64,000 nucleotides of DNA, taken from the NCBI RefSeq assembly GCF_036010505.1, contig NZ_CP108569.1, positions 5,819,001-5,883,000 of the forward strand, read 5' to 3'. Every line of letters begins with the position of its first letter. Position 1 is the first letter of the stretch. A program made the position numbers and the translations under genes. Under the pieces are notes generated by a model, which made no database searches, was not told where the DNA came from, and saw only the letters and a program-made list of their open reading frames with translations. Origin of the DNA: Streptomyces sp. NBC_01197. GTDB lineage: Bacteria; Actinomycetota; Actinomycetes; Streptomycetales; Streptomycetaceae. Shown here one piece after another: positions 45,092 through 53,780 of the stretch.

Positions 45092-47404
45092 TCAGGACGG
45101 CAGCCCCCACGGTTCGGCCGCCCCGTTCGCCGGTACGTCCCTGGGCCCCCGGGACGCGCGGGCGCCGCGCGGGGTGACCACGGCCGTCGCGCCGCGCGGC
45201 AGCCGCACCGCGATCCGGCCAGGACCCGTCGCGTGCCAGGACAGCGGTCGCCCGTGCTCGTCCCGTACGTCCACCGTGCCGGAGATCCCGTGGTCGAGCG
45301 TGAGCGGTTCGCCGGCCTCGCTCCGGATCCTTATCCAGCGGGTGGCGCCGCCCGCGCGGTCCGCGTCCACCAGGAAGGCGCCCTCGGTGCGCAGGGAGGC
45401 GATCGACGCGTCCGCCCACCGCTCCGACACCGAGGGGAACACCTTCAGTACCCCGCCGTCGCCCTGCACCGCCATGTCCAGCATTGACTGGACCGCCGCC
45501 GGCGGGGATTCGAGTGCGAGGTTCTTGCCCTCGCGGTACATCGTGTTGGGCGTCATCTGACAGTCGGCGACGGTGTTCCCGTCGGTGAAGAAGGTCAGCT
45601 GGTCCAGCGCCTTCTCCGGCTCGCCCATCACGGAGTACATGGACGACGAGGTGGCGTAGCTGTAGCCGTGCCAGGCGCTCTGCATGCTCGTCCAGTGGGC
45701 CAGCGAGCGCCGCATCAGATCCCGGTCGCCCGGCCTGTCCCACTTCCTCTCCCGCAGCGGATAGAGCCAGAGCAGATGGGAGTGGTGGCGGTGCGAGTCC
45801 GCCAGCGGCACGTCCTTGCCGATCATCACCCCGTCCGCCGGGTCCTCGGCGTACGGCGTGAGCCGCGCCGCGATGTCCCGCCACTGCCGGGCGCGGGGGT
45901 CGTCGACGCGCAGCAGCCGGGCCGAATCGATGAGCGTACCGACGCCCCAGCGGATCAGCGAGAGGTCGTAGGTGCAGTCCGCCGCGTTAGCGTACTCGGG
46001 GGAGCGGGTGGTCAGCAGGTGCAGCTTGCCGTCGCCGCCCTCGTGCAGGAAGTTGGCGTAGAAGTTGATGGCCTTCGCGAGGATCGGGTACACCACGTCG
46101 CGCAGGGTGGCGAGGTCCATCGTGTGCCGGTAGGAGAGCCATACGTTGTGCAGCGCCCAGGTGAGATTGCCGAAGTTGTCGGATATGTGGCCGGAGCCCG
46201 GGACACCGACGTCGTAGTTGTCGCCCGCCCGCAGCTGCCAGTCGGACGGATGGCCGAGCGCGTAGTTGTGGCCGTCCCGGTAGGCGGCCGGTACGGACGT
46301 CGGCAGGTTCTTCTCGAAACGGCGGAATGCCTGGGTCACCGAGTCCAGTTCGGGATGGTTGGTGCCGTTGACCGCGGGCATCCCGATCTGGACGTTGAGG
46401 TTCCACCACACCGCCGTCCAGCTGTTGCCGACCTCCGGGAACCACGGCCCCCACTCGGACAGGGTCGGGCCCTGGGCGCGGGTGGCCGAGGCCAGTTTGT
46501 AGAGCTGGAGGACGTAGAACGACTGGAGCCGCTTGTCCGGTACGGAGAGGAAGCTGCGCCGGTAGTAGGCGTGCCACCACTCGCGGTGCCGGGCGACCAG
46601 CGGGTCGGGGCCGGTGGCCAGCGCGCGGTCCACCGCCGCCACGGCGTCCGCGGTCGCCTGCCGCACATCGCCCGGGAAGAGGTAGACGAGCTGCGCGGCC
46701 AGCAGCCGCCCCGACCCCTCGCGCTGCTCCCGCCAGGCCGTCGTCCAGCCGCCGCCCGCCAGCAGCGGCTGTTCGACGAAGCCGGCGCCCACCCGCGGGT
46801 CCGGATTGGGTGTGTAGTCGGCCGGCTTGTCGATGAGCCGGGTACTGGCGGCCTGGAGCCACTGGAAGGACCAGGCAGCGGACTCCTCGCCCGCGCTCGG
46901 GCGGGTGGAGACCAGCAGCGCGCCCGAGTCGTTCTGGACGAGCGCGGAGAAGGTGAGGGAGCCGCGGGTGGTGGTGAGCGTGCCGCGCAGCTCCGCGTCG
47001 TAGGGATCGAGCGTCCAGTCGACCGCAGTGATCTCCCCGGCCAGGGTGAGCGTGAAGTACCCGACGGGCAGCCGGGAGTAGCCCGTGCCGCCGCGCCACT
47101 GGCCGCGCTGGTCCTGTACCTGGGTGTGGCTGATCATCAGCTTCAGGGTGTTCGGGGACGCGCCCCGGTAGAGCTGGGCGCCGAGGTAGCCGTTGGCGAG
47201 GAACGGGGCGTCCTGCCAGCCGGTGGGCAGCCGCCGCCACTTCATGGCGGCGGCGCGGGCCGTCCGTTCGTACACATCGGGGTCGTGGGACCCGGGCCGG
47301 CCGTCGGCTGGGGCCGCCCAGGCGGTGCGGGACCCGGCCAGCCAGAGGGCGGCGGTCGCGCCCGCCGCCGTACCGGCGAAGTGTCTGCGGGAGAGGTCAT
47401 GCAC
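45092..47404 (-). CDS. Tat-exported glycoside hydrolase, GH95-like (alpha-L-fucosidase type)
   Basis: This 770-residue secreted protein carries a twin-arginine signal (LSRRHFAGTAAGATAALWLAG ending in AWA, described by its key RR and A-x-A). It resembles GH95: an N-terminal beta domain with LANGYLGAQLYRG, an (alpha/alpha)6 barrel with WWNLNVQIGMPAVNGTNHPEL (an Asn-x-Asn pair as in GH95 active sites), HRHHSHLLWLYP, and a C-terminal beta domain. The DGNFG-type motif usual in the family is replaced here by LESPPAAVQSML, so substrate and even mechanism may differ. The GTG at 47404 follows CAGGAG. It lies 62 bases after the other secreted enzyme gene and is probably its operon partner. Confidence 0.75.
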   Translation of the reverse strand: MHDLSRRHFAGTAAGATAALWLAGSRTAWAAPADGRPGSHDPDVYERTARAAAMKWRRLPTGWQDAPFLANGYLGAQLYRGASPNTLKLMISHTQVQDQRGQWRGGTGYSRLPVGYFTLTLAGEITAVDWTLDPYDAELRGTLTTTRGSLTFSALVQNDSGALLVSTRPSAGEESAAWSFQWLQAASTRLIDKPADYTPNPDPRVGAGFVEQPLLAGGGWTTAWREQREGSGRLLAAQLVYLFPGDVRQATADAVAAVDRALATGPDPLVARHREWWHAYYRRSFLSVPDKRLQSFYVLQLYKLASATRAQGPTLSEWGPWFPEVGNSWTAVWWNLNVQIGMPAVNGTNHPELDSVTQAFRRFEKNLPTSVPAAYRDGHNYALGHPSDWQLRAGDNYDVGVPGSGHISDNFGNLTWALHNVWLSYRHTMDLATLRDVVYPILAKAINFYANFLHEGGDGKLHLLTTRSPEYANAADCTYDLSLIRWGVGTLIDSARLLRVDDPRARQWRDIAARLTPYAEDPADGVMIGKDVPLADSHRHHSHLLWLYPLRERKWDRPGDRDLMRRSLAHWTSMQSAWHGYSYATSSSMYSVMGEPEKALDQLTFFTDGNTVADCQMTPNTMYREGKNLALESPPAAVQSMLDMAVQGDGGVLKVFPSVSERWADASIASLRTEGAFLVDADRAGGATRWIRIRSEAGEPLTLDHGISGTVDVRDEHGRPLSWHATGPGRIAVRLPRGATAVVTPRGARASRGPRDVPANGAAEPWGLPS

Positions 47405-47466
47405 GGGGTGACTCCTGTTCGATACGGGGGCGGGCCGTACGGGGCCGGTGAGCGGGTCCCGGTGCC

Positions 47467-49260
47467 TCATGAGGCGAGCAGCTTCCGGCAGGCGTCGACG
47501 GACGGGCCCATGCCGTGGTCGGGGTCGGCGCCGTACACCCCGTTCGCGTCCTTCTGGCCGAAGCCCAGCGGCTGGTAGAGCGTGGCGCAGGACGGCTCGC
47601 GGTCGGCGAGTCGCTGCCAGGAGGCCCAGGCGCTGTCGTATGCCCGCAGATGGGCGGCCATCAGCCGGCTCCGCTCGCCCGCGTAGGCCCGCAGCATCAC
47701 CTGCCAGCCGTGGTGGATGACCGAGTAGAGATGCAGGCCGTAACCGGCCGAGACGCGCAGGAACTCGCGGTCGGCTCGGTCGCGCAGCGGCAGCCGGCCG
47801 GAGAGCGCGCTGATCTCCTGCCAGATCCGGGCCGCCTGCGCCTTCTCCGCCAGGATCCGCTCGACGCTGCCCGCGGCGGTGATCGCCCGGTAGTCGTCGG
47901 TGAGGTCTTTGTCGGAGCCGCCGAGGAACTGGTCGCGGGTCCAGGTCAGCCGCTTGACCTTGGCGAGCGCGCTGTAGTGGCCGCGCAGGGTGCCGGCGGC
48001 GGAGAGCAGCGCCAGCCGGTGGAAGCTGTCGACGGCGCTGCCGGAGAGCCCGGCGCGGTGGGCGTACGCGCGGAAAGCGCCCGCCTCGCCGAGCCCGGTG
48101 TCACGGGTCCAGCGGGCCATCACCCACATGTTCAGGTCGCACCAGAGCTCGTTGGTGATGTACGGGCCGCGCCAGCCGCCGCCGCGCGACCAGGTCCACA
48201 CCCCGGCGAACACCGGGCTGGCGGCGAGATCCGCGAGACCCTGTGGGCCGGGCAGCCCGTCATACTCCTCGAAGCCGTTGATGACGCCGTCACCGATGTA
48301 GTCCGGGCAGGCGCCCTTCGCCTCGTACTCGCGGGCGCACTCCACTTCGGCGATCTGGCGGTGGTTCCCGATGCCGAGCGTCGGGTTGAAGGCGACGGTC
48401 CGCCAGAAGTCGACCGCCGTGTGCTTCACCGAGAACAGCAGGTTCCGGTGCGGCTCGATCGCGTCCGTGACGGTGCGGTAGAACGCCGGGTCGTTGGTGA
48501 GAGGGTCCCCGCCGGTGGACCAGGTGCGGTAGAACAGCCGCTTCCCCGCGCGGACGCACACCTCATCGCGGAGCAGACCGAGCAGCAGGTGGTGGCTGTC
48601 CTTCCCTTCTGTGATCGGGTTGTTGCCCGTGTGGTACGGCACGTTCTGCAGATAGGTCTCACCGGTCCTGATGACCAGACCGTCGATGCCGGGGAAGCGG
48701 GCGAAGACCTCACGGAGCATCAGGCGGTGGATCTCCAGGGTGCGCGGGCGGTGCAGGCTGATCCGGCCCTGGTCGTCCAGGATCTCGTCCCCGTACAGCT
48801 CGACCAGCCGTTTCGGCAGCACGATGATGTCGGTGAAGAAGTACGAGTCGATGCCCGCGGCGTGCGAGCGCCGTATGTGCTCGTCGATGCCCCTGGCGTT
48901 CTCCTCGACCCAGGCACGTGCCGCGGACCCCGCCGGAAAGATCCGATCGTCGACGGTGCCGAAGGTGACTCCGGTGTGCGGCGGGCGGAACTCGTTGATG
49001 ACCTGGCCGTCATATCCGTACGAGGCAAGGGTGCGCGGGTCGTTGTAGCGGGACTCGGTCATCGGCTCGCCCGGGTTCGCCTGGACCATGTCCATGAGGA
49101 AGGGCAGCCGCCTGCCCGGGGAGTGGCCTGTCGGCCGGGCCGGTGCGGTGGAGGCGTACGCATGCGGGGCGGCGCCGAGGGTGAGCAGCGCGCCCGCACC
49201 TGTCGCCGCCGCGGCCCCCAGGACTGCTCTCCTGGACGGCGGTCGATGCGCGGAGGGCAT
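47467..49260 (-). CDS. Tat-exported putative glycoside hydrolase (TIM-barrel, alpha-glucuronidase-like)
   Basis: This 597-residue secreted protein has a signal with SRRAVLGAAAATGAGALLTLG and a cleavage-type AYA near residue 40. Next comes a domain with HIRRSHAAGIDSYFFTD, FPGIDGLVIRTGETY and RTWSTGGDPLTNDPAFYRTV, which reads like the beta strands of a TIM barrel. LLFSVKHTAVDFWRTVAFNP and a long helical C-terminus follow. The pattern reminds me of GH67-type alpha-glucuronidases, but I cannot assign the family with certainty. The ATG at 49260 follows GGAGGGC-rich sequence. With the GH95-like gene downstream it forms a two-gene carbohydrate operon. Confidence 0.65.
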   Translation of the reverse strand: MPSAHRPPSRRAVLGAAAATGAGALLTLGAAPHAYASTAPARPTGHSPGRRLPFLMDMVQANPGEPMTESRYNDPRTLASYGYDGQVINEFRPPHTGVTFGTVDDRIFPAGSAARAWVEENARGIDEHIRRSHAAGIDSYFFTDIIVLPKRLVELYGDEILDDQGRISLHRPRTLEIHRLMLREVFARFPGIDGLVIRTGETYLQNVPYHTGNNPITEGKDSHHLLLGLLRDEVCVRAGKRLFYRTWSTGGDPLTNDPAFYRTVTDAIEPHRNLLFSVKHTAVDFWRTVAFNPTLGIGNHRQIAEVECAREYEAKGACPDYIGDGVINGFEEYDGLPGPQGLADLAASPVFAGVWTWSRGGGWRGPYITNELWCDLNMWVMARWTRDTGLGEAGAFRAYAHRAGLSGSAVDSFHRLALLSAAGTLRGHYSALAKVKRLTWTRDQFLGGSDKDLTDDYRAITAAGSVERILAEKAQAARIWQEISALSGRLPLRDRADREFLRVSAGYGLHLYSVIHHGWQVMLRAYAGERSRLMAAHLRAYDSAWASWQRLADREPSCATLYQPLGFGQKDANGVYGADPDHGMGPSVDACRKLLAS

Positions 49261-49308
49261 ATGAGCTCCAGTCAGGTATGTGTCGAGTGTTCTCGTCCCT
49301 GAATCCAT

Positions 49309-49324
49309 GCACTCTGCATAGTGC
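49309..49324. promoter_or_regulatory. Inverted repeat GCACT-CTGCAT-AGTGC, possible sugar-responsive operator
   Basis: Perfect 5-bp arms flank a 6-base centre that itself contains TGCAT. The element lies 49 bases upstream of the start of the secreted-enzyme gene (minus strand) and 195 bases upstream of the antiporter gene. The size and symmetry fit a GntR, LacI or IclR type operator. No regulator gene is adjacent. Confidence 0.4.
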
Positions 49325-49518
49325 CCGTGCCTCCACCGGACGGGAAGACCTCGGGCACCATAGACATCGGATGAAAGGCGGAGCGTGGCGAAGGTGAAGC
49401 CGGACCGGCTGGGGCTATTGGGCTGATACGCGCGCATTGCATGGCACGCTTGAGCCACTGACCGTCAAGGTCTCGGCAGCGATGCCGACGGAGATTCCGA
49501 CGCCCCGGAGGGCACCCC

Positions 49519-51105
49519 GTGGACCAATTGGCACTGCTGCTCCTGCTGTTGATCGGGGCGGTGGTCTCCGTACCGATCGGTGAGCGGCTCGGGCTGCCCG
49601 CCCCGGTCCTGATGACGCTCGGCGGGATCTGCCTCGCCCTGCTGCCCTTCGTGCCGAACGTCAGCATCCCCTCGGACTTCATCCTCCCGCTGGTGCTGCC
49701 GCCGCTGCTGTACGCAGCCGTACAGCGCACCTCCTGGCGGCAGTTCACGGCCAACGTCCGGCCGATCCTGCTGCTCGCCGTGGCGCTGGTCTTCGTGACG
49801 ACGGCCGCGGTGGCCGCCGTCGCGAGCGCGATGGTGCCGGGCCTGCCGATCGCCGCGGCCGTCGCGCTGGGCGCGCTGGTGGCGCCGCCCGACCCGGTGG
49901 CGGCGACGGCTGTGGCCGGGTCGCTCGGGCTGCCCCGCCGACTCGTCTCGATCCTGGAGGGCGAAGGGCTGTTCAACGACGTGACGGCGATCGTCCTCTA
50001 CCACGTGGCGATCGCGGCCGCCGTCACCGGAACGTTCTCCTGGCCGGTCGCGGCGGGCCAGTTGGTGCTCTCCGCCGTGGTGGCCGTGGCGGTGGGCCTC
50101 GCGCTCGGCTGGCTCACCAACAAGCTGATGGGGCTGGTGGGCGACACCACCCTGCAGATCGGCCTGACCCTGCTGGTTCCGTTCCTCAGCTATGTGCTGG
50201 CCGAGGAGCTGATGGGCTCGGGCGTGCTGGCCGTGCTCATCTCCGCCCTGTTCCTCGCCGAACACACCGCCGACGCCGACGACGTACGGGGACGGCTGGA
50301 GGGCAACGCCTTCTGGGAGATCGTCGACACTCTCGTCACCGGGGTGACCTTCGGCCTCATCGGGCTCGAACTGCATGTGGTCTTCGGCACCGCGAACGGG
50401 CATCTGGCCCAGATGATCGGCTGGGGCGCGGCAGCCGTGGGAGTGGTTGTCGTGCTGCGCCTGCTGTGGCTGCTGCCCGCGACCTGGCTGGCGAAGAGAC
50501 TGCACACCCTGCGGGACTACGACGAGGAAATCCCCACCAGCTGGCGCGAGACCATCGTCATGTGGTGGTCCGGGATGCGCGGCGTGGCCTCGGTTGCGCT
50601 GGCCCTCGCCATCCCGATGACCAAGGACGACGGCAGCCCCTTCCCGGCGCGCAGCGAGATGATCTTCATCGCCTTCGCCGTGGTCATGGTCACTCTGGTC
50701 TTCCAGGGACTGACGCTGCCCTGGCTGGTGAAGAGGCTGGGCGTCCGCGCGGACACCGGAGCCGAGCGCGAACTCGAACGGAGCCTGGCGGTACGGGCGG
50801 CGAAGGCGGCAAGACACCGGCTCAAGGAGATCCAGGACGTCGAGGAGCTGCCCGAGGAGGTCATGGAACGGCTGGCCCGCGGTGCGTTCGAGATCGGCGT
50901 CAGAATCAGCCCCGATATGGTCGACGAGGAGCGGCACGCCGCGTATCTGAAGCGGGCCGAACGGATCAGAACCACCCAGCGGATCCAGCGGGAGATGATG
51001 TCGGCGGCCCGGCACGAAGTGCTCTCCGCCCGCAATGAGCCCGGCGCGGACCCGGAGATCGTGGACCGGGTGCTGCGCCATCTGGACGTGCGCAGCCTGC
51101 GGTAG
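49519..51105 (+). CDS. Na+/H+ antiporter (NhaP/CPA1 family)
   Basis: This 528-residue cation/proton antiporter has about 12 membrane helices in residues 1-405. The CPA1 core contains APPDPVAATAVAGSLGLPRRLVSILEGEGLFNDVTAIVLY, with the Asp-Pro and Asn-Asp ion-binding pairs, and MWWSGMRGVASVALALAIP. The C-terminal 120 residues are a cytoplasmic, charged helical region (RAAKAARHRLKEIQDVEELPEEVMERLARG) with a possible regulatory role. GTG start with CGGAGGGC upstream. It is divergent from the secreted-enzyme operon. Confidence 0.93.
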   Translation: MDQLALLLLLLIGAVVSVPIGERLGLPAPVLMTLGGICLALLPFVPNVSIPSDFILPLVLPPLLYAAVQRTSWRQFTANVRPILLLAVALVFVTTAAVAAVASAMVPGLPIAAAVALGALVAPPDPVAATAVAGSLGLPRRLVSILEGEGLFNDVTAIVLYHVAIAAAVTGTFSWPVAAGQLVLSAVVAVAVGLALGWLTNKLMGLVGDTTLQIGLTLLVPFLSYVLAEELMGSGVLAVLISALFLAEHTADADDVRGRLEGNAFWEIVDTLVTGVTFGLIGLELHVVFGTANGHLAQMIGWGAAAVGVVVVLRLLWLLPATWLAKRLHTLRDYDEEIPTSWRETIVMWWSGMRGVASVALALAIPMTKDDGSPFPARSEMIFIAFAVVMVTLVFQGLTLPWLVKRLGVRADTGAERELERSLAVRAAKAARHRLKEIQDVEELPEEVMERLARGAFEIGVRISPDMVDEERHAAYLKRAERIRTTQRIQREMMSAARHEVLSARNEPGADPEIVDRVLRHLDVRSLR

Positions 51106-51183
51106 CGCGTATCACTTCCGCGGCCCCGGCCGTCAGTTCGGGCTGTCGGCCACGGTGCTCGGCCCCGGACTCGGCTACGGTCC

Positions 51184-52284
51184 TCAGCCCCGGCCGGTCC
51201 TGGGAGCGGGGTCGTGCTTGAACAGATCCGGCCCCCAGTGGTTCTTCGCGAGCTCGGCCGGTGCGGTCGCGATCTTCGGCAGGGCGTACGGGTGCTCGTC
51301 GCGCAGCCAGGCGATCAGCTGCTCCCGTACGGCACACCGCACGGTCCAGATGTCGTCGGAGTCCTTCGCGGTGACCACGGCCCGCACCTGAATCGTGCTC
51401 GGGCTGGTGTCCGTGACGGCCAGCGACCAGTTCCGTCCGTCCCACGACGGGATCTCGTGCAGGATCTCCCGCAGCTTCTCGCGCATCTGCGGAACCGGCG
51501 TTGAGTGGTCGAGCTCGAAAAAGACGGTGCCGGACATCTGCGCGCCGCCGCGCGACCAGTTCTCGAAGGGCTTACCGGTGAAGTACGAAACCGGCATGGT
51601 GATCCGGCGCTCGTCCCAGGTGCGCACCGCGAGGAAGGTCAGCGTGATCTCCTCGACGGTGCCCCACTCGCCGTCCACGACCACCGTGTCCCCGATGCGG
51701 ACCATGTCGCCGAAGGCGATCTGCAACCCGGCGAACAGGTTGCCCAGAGTGGACTGGGCCGCGACACCTGCGACGATGCCGAGGAGCCCGGCGGAGGCCA
51801 GCAGCGAGGTGCCCGCGGTACGCATCGTGGGGAAGGTCAGCAGCATCGCCGACGCGGCCACCGTCCCGACGATCGCCGTCACCACCCGCTGGATGAGCGT
51901 GACCTGGGTACGGACCCGGCGGAGCCTGGCCGGGTCGCGGGTGGTCGCCGCGTAGCGGGCGTACGAGGAGTCGACGACCGCCGTGGCGATCCGCAGGGCC
52001 AGCCAGGCCGTGAAGCCGATCAGGAGCAGGGTGAGGAGCTGCCCGATCGCGGTGGCGTGGTGCTCCACCGTCTTCAGCCGCACCTGCTGGTAACTGCCGC
52101 GCAGCAGCCCGGTGGTCAGCACCGACTGCAGCGGCACCCGGCAGCGCCGCAGCAGGCCCCAGAGCGGGGTCTCGTGATGGCGTGCGTCGGTCCGCTTGAG
52201 CGCGCGGTCGACCAGCCAGCCCACCGCGAGCGTCAGCAGCACCGAGCCGCCGATGACGATCAGGGGACGCAGGACGGTCTCCAT
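51184..52284 (-). CDS. Small-conductance mechanosensitive channel (MscS family)
   Basis: This 366-residue channel protein has four membrane helices. The last one, TM3, carries the glycine/alanine-rich pore pattern (LLASAGLLGIVAGVAAQSTLGNLFAGLQIAFGDMVRIGD, key AxGLxGxAxGxxAQxTLxN) near residues 165-205. The MscS beta domain follows (VVVDGEWGTVEEITLTFLAVRTWDERRITMPVSYFTGKPFENWS) and then the alpha/beta cage domain. Such channels release solutes on hypo-osmotic shock. The ATG at 52284 has CCGGAGG upstream. The next gene starts divergently only 30 bases away, so their promoters overlap. Confidence 0.92.
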   Translation of the reverse strand: METVLRPLIVIGGSVLLTLAVGWLVDRALKRTDARHHETPLWGLLRRCRVPLQSVLTTGLLRGSYQQVRLKTVEHHATAIGQLLTLLLIGFTAWLALRIATAVVDSSYARYAATTRDPARLRRVRTQVTLIQRVVTAIVGTVAASAMLLTFPTMRTAGTSLLASAGLLGIVAGVAAQSTLGNLFAGLQIAFGDMVRIGDTVVVDGEWGTVEEITLTFLAVRTWDERRITMPVSYFTGKPFENWSRGGAQMSGTVFFELDHSTPVPQMREKLREILHEIPSWDGRNWSLAVTDTSPSTIQVRAVVTAKDSDDIWTVRCAVREQLIAWLRDEHPYALPKIATAPAELAKNHWGPDLFKHDPAPRTGRG

Positions 52285-52314
52285 GCCTCCGGCCGAAGCT
52301 GGCACCATGGCCAC

Positions 52315-52884
52315 GTGAACATCATCCTTTTCCATTCGACGTACGGGTTGCGGCCTGCCGTCCACGCGGCAGCCGACCGGCTGCGTGCGGCCGGTCATCA
52401 GGTGCGGGTGCCCGATCTGTTCGACGGTAAGACTTTTGGGACCGTCGAGGAAGGCATGGCCTTCAAGGAGGAGCTGGGCTCCGAAGAGCTGCTGAAACGC
52501 GCCGTGACGGCCGCCGCTCCGCACTCCGACGAGGGCCTCGTCTACGCCGGGTTCTCGCTCGGCGGCTCCCTCGCGCAGAATCTGGCCATCGCCGACGAGA
52601 AGGCCCGTGGCCTGCTGCTTCTGCACGGCACGTCGGACATCGCGGACGACGCGTCGGTGGACGAGCTGCCCGTACAGCTGCATGTCGCCGACCCCGACCC
52701 GTTCGAGCCGCACGACTGGCTGAACGCCTGGTATCTGCGGATGCGGCGGATCGGGGCCGATGTGGAGGTGCACCGCTACGCGGGCGCGGGCCACCTCTAC
52801 ACCGACCCCGGGCTGACCGACTACGACGCCGAGGCGGCCGAGCGGACCTGGCGGGTCGCACTCGGCTTCCTCGAAACGCTCTAG
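52315..52884 (+). CDS. Dienelactone hydrolase-family alpha/beta hydrolase
   Basis: This 189-residue small alpha/beta hydrolase of the dienelactone hydrolase family has a nucleophile elbow GFSLGG near residue 84, with Ser in place of the Cys of classical DLH. VADPDPFEP holds the acid region, and the catalytic His is in YAGAGHLYTDPG near residue 162. The substrate is unknown. CACCAT lies exactly six bases before the GTG and there is no ribosome binding site, so it appears leaderless. Its promoter would lie within the start of the divergent mscS gene. Confidence 0.88.
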   Translation: MNIILFHSTYGLRPAVHAAADRLRAAGHQVRVPDLFDGKTFGTVEEGMAFKEELGSEELLKRAVTAAAPHSDEGLVYAGFSLGGSLAQNLAIADEKARGLLLLHGTSDIADDASVDELPVQLHVADPDPFEPHDWLNAWYLRMRRIGADVEVHRYAGAGHLYTDPGLTDYDAEAAERTWRVALGFLETL

Positions 52885-52923
52885 CCGCACTGCCGGGACG
52901 GGGCCCGGGGCCTCTCGTCCGGA

Positions 52924-53733
52924 TCAGGCCTTGAGGGCCTTGTCCAGCGCGGTGTTGAAGCCGGCGACGCTCATGGGCGCGTTGTCACTGCCCGGTGTGG
53001 TCAGCTTCTTGCCGTCCATCTTCAGAGTGGGCGTGCCCTGGACCCCGCTCTTGTCGAACTTCGCGGACATCTTCATCGCCCACGCGTCATAGGTGCCGTC
53101 GTTGACGGCCTTCTGGAAGGCCTTGTTGTCCTTCAGCTCGGGCACGGTCTGCGCGATCTTGATGAGATACGAGTCGTCCTTGAACGTGTCCGTGGTCTCG
53201 TCGGGGTGCCACTTCGCCGAGTACATCGCGGTCTTGTAGTGCTCGAAGGCGGTGGGGCTCACGTTGAGCGCGGCGCCCAGAGCGCTCAGACCGTTCTTCG
53301 AGCCCTCGCCGCCGTTGTTGTCGATGAACGTGGCCCCGATGTACTGGACCTTGAACTTGCCCGCGTCGAGGTCCTTCTGGACGGTCGCCCCGACCGTCTG
53401 GTCGAACGTCGCGCAGATCGGGCAGCGCGGGTCCTCGTACATCTGCAGCGTCTTCTTGGCGGACGCCTTGCCGACGACGACCGTGGTGCCGTCCGTGCCC
53501 GATGTGTTCTTCGGCGCGACGACCTTGGCGCTCTTCGCCGCCTCCCAGCCGGAGGGCTTGTTCAGCTGCATGACTCCGTAACCGACGCCCGCGGCTATCG
53601 CGAGGACGACGACGATGGACCCGGCGACCACGATCTGCCGGCGGGTCTTGTCCCTCTTCGCCTGGCGCTCGCGCTCGGCGCGCAGCCGCTCGCGGGCCGC
53701 TGCCTTGTTGGTGTGGTTGTTGCGTGCACTCAT
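52924..53733 (-). CDS. Membrane-anchored DsbA-like thioredoxin-fold protein
   Basis: This 269-residue protein has a basic N-terminal tail (RERLRAERERQAKRDKTRRQ), one membrane helix at about 34-55 (IVVAGSIVVVLAIAAGVGYGV), and an external thioredoxin fold with CPIC in YEDPRCPICATFDQ near residue 106. The cis-Pro strand is GVQGTPTLKMDGKKL. It is a probable disulfide oxidoreductase of the DsbA/MdbA-like type in actinobacteria. The gene behind it (53781-54482) also faces left and may be in the same unit. No VKOR or DsbB is recognised nearby. Confidence 0.9.
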   Translation of the reverse strand: MSARNNHTNKAAARERLRAERERQAKRDKTRRQIVVAGSIVVVLAIAAGVGYGVMQLNKPSGWEAAKSAKVVAPKNTSGTDGTTVVVGKASAKKTLQMYEDPRCPICATFDQTVGATVQKDLDAGKFKVQYIGATFIDNNGGEGSKNGLSALGAALNVSPTAFEHYKTAMYSAKWHPDETTDTFKDDSYLIKIAQTVPELKDNKAFQKAVNDGTYDAWAMKMSAKFDKSGVQGTPTLKMDGKKLTTPGSDNAPMSVAGFNTALDKALKA

Positions 53734-53780
53734 GGTGGATTCTCCGTGGGACGTGGTGGGGGCAGAACGGAACTGCGTAC

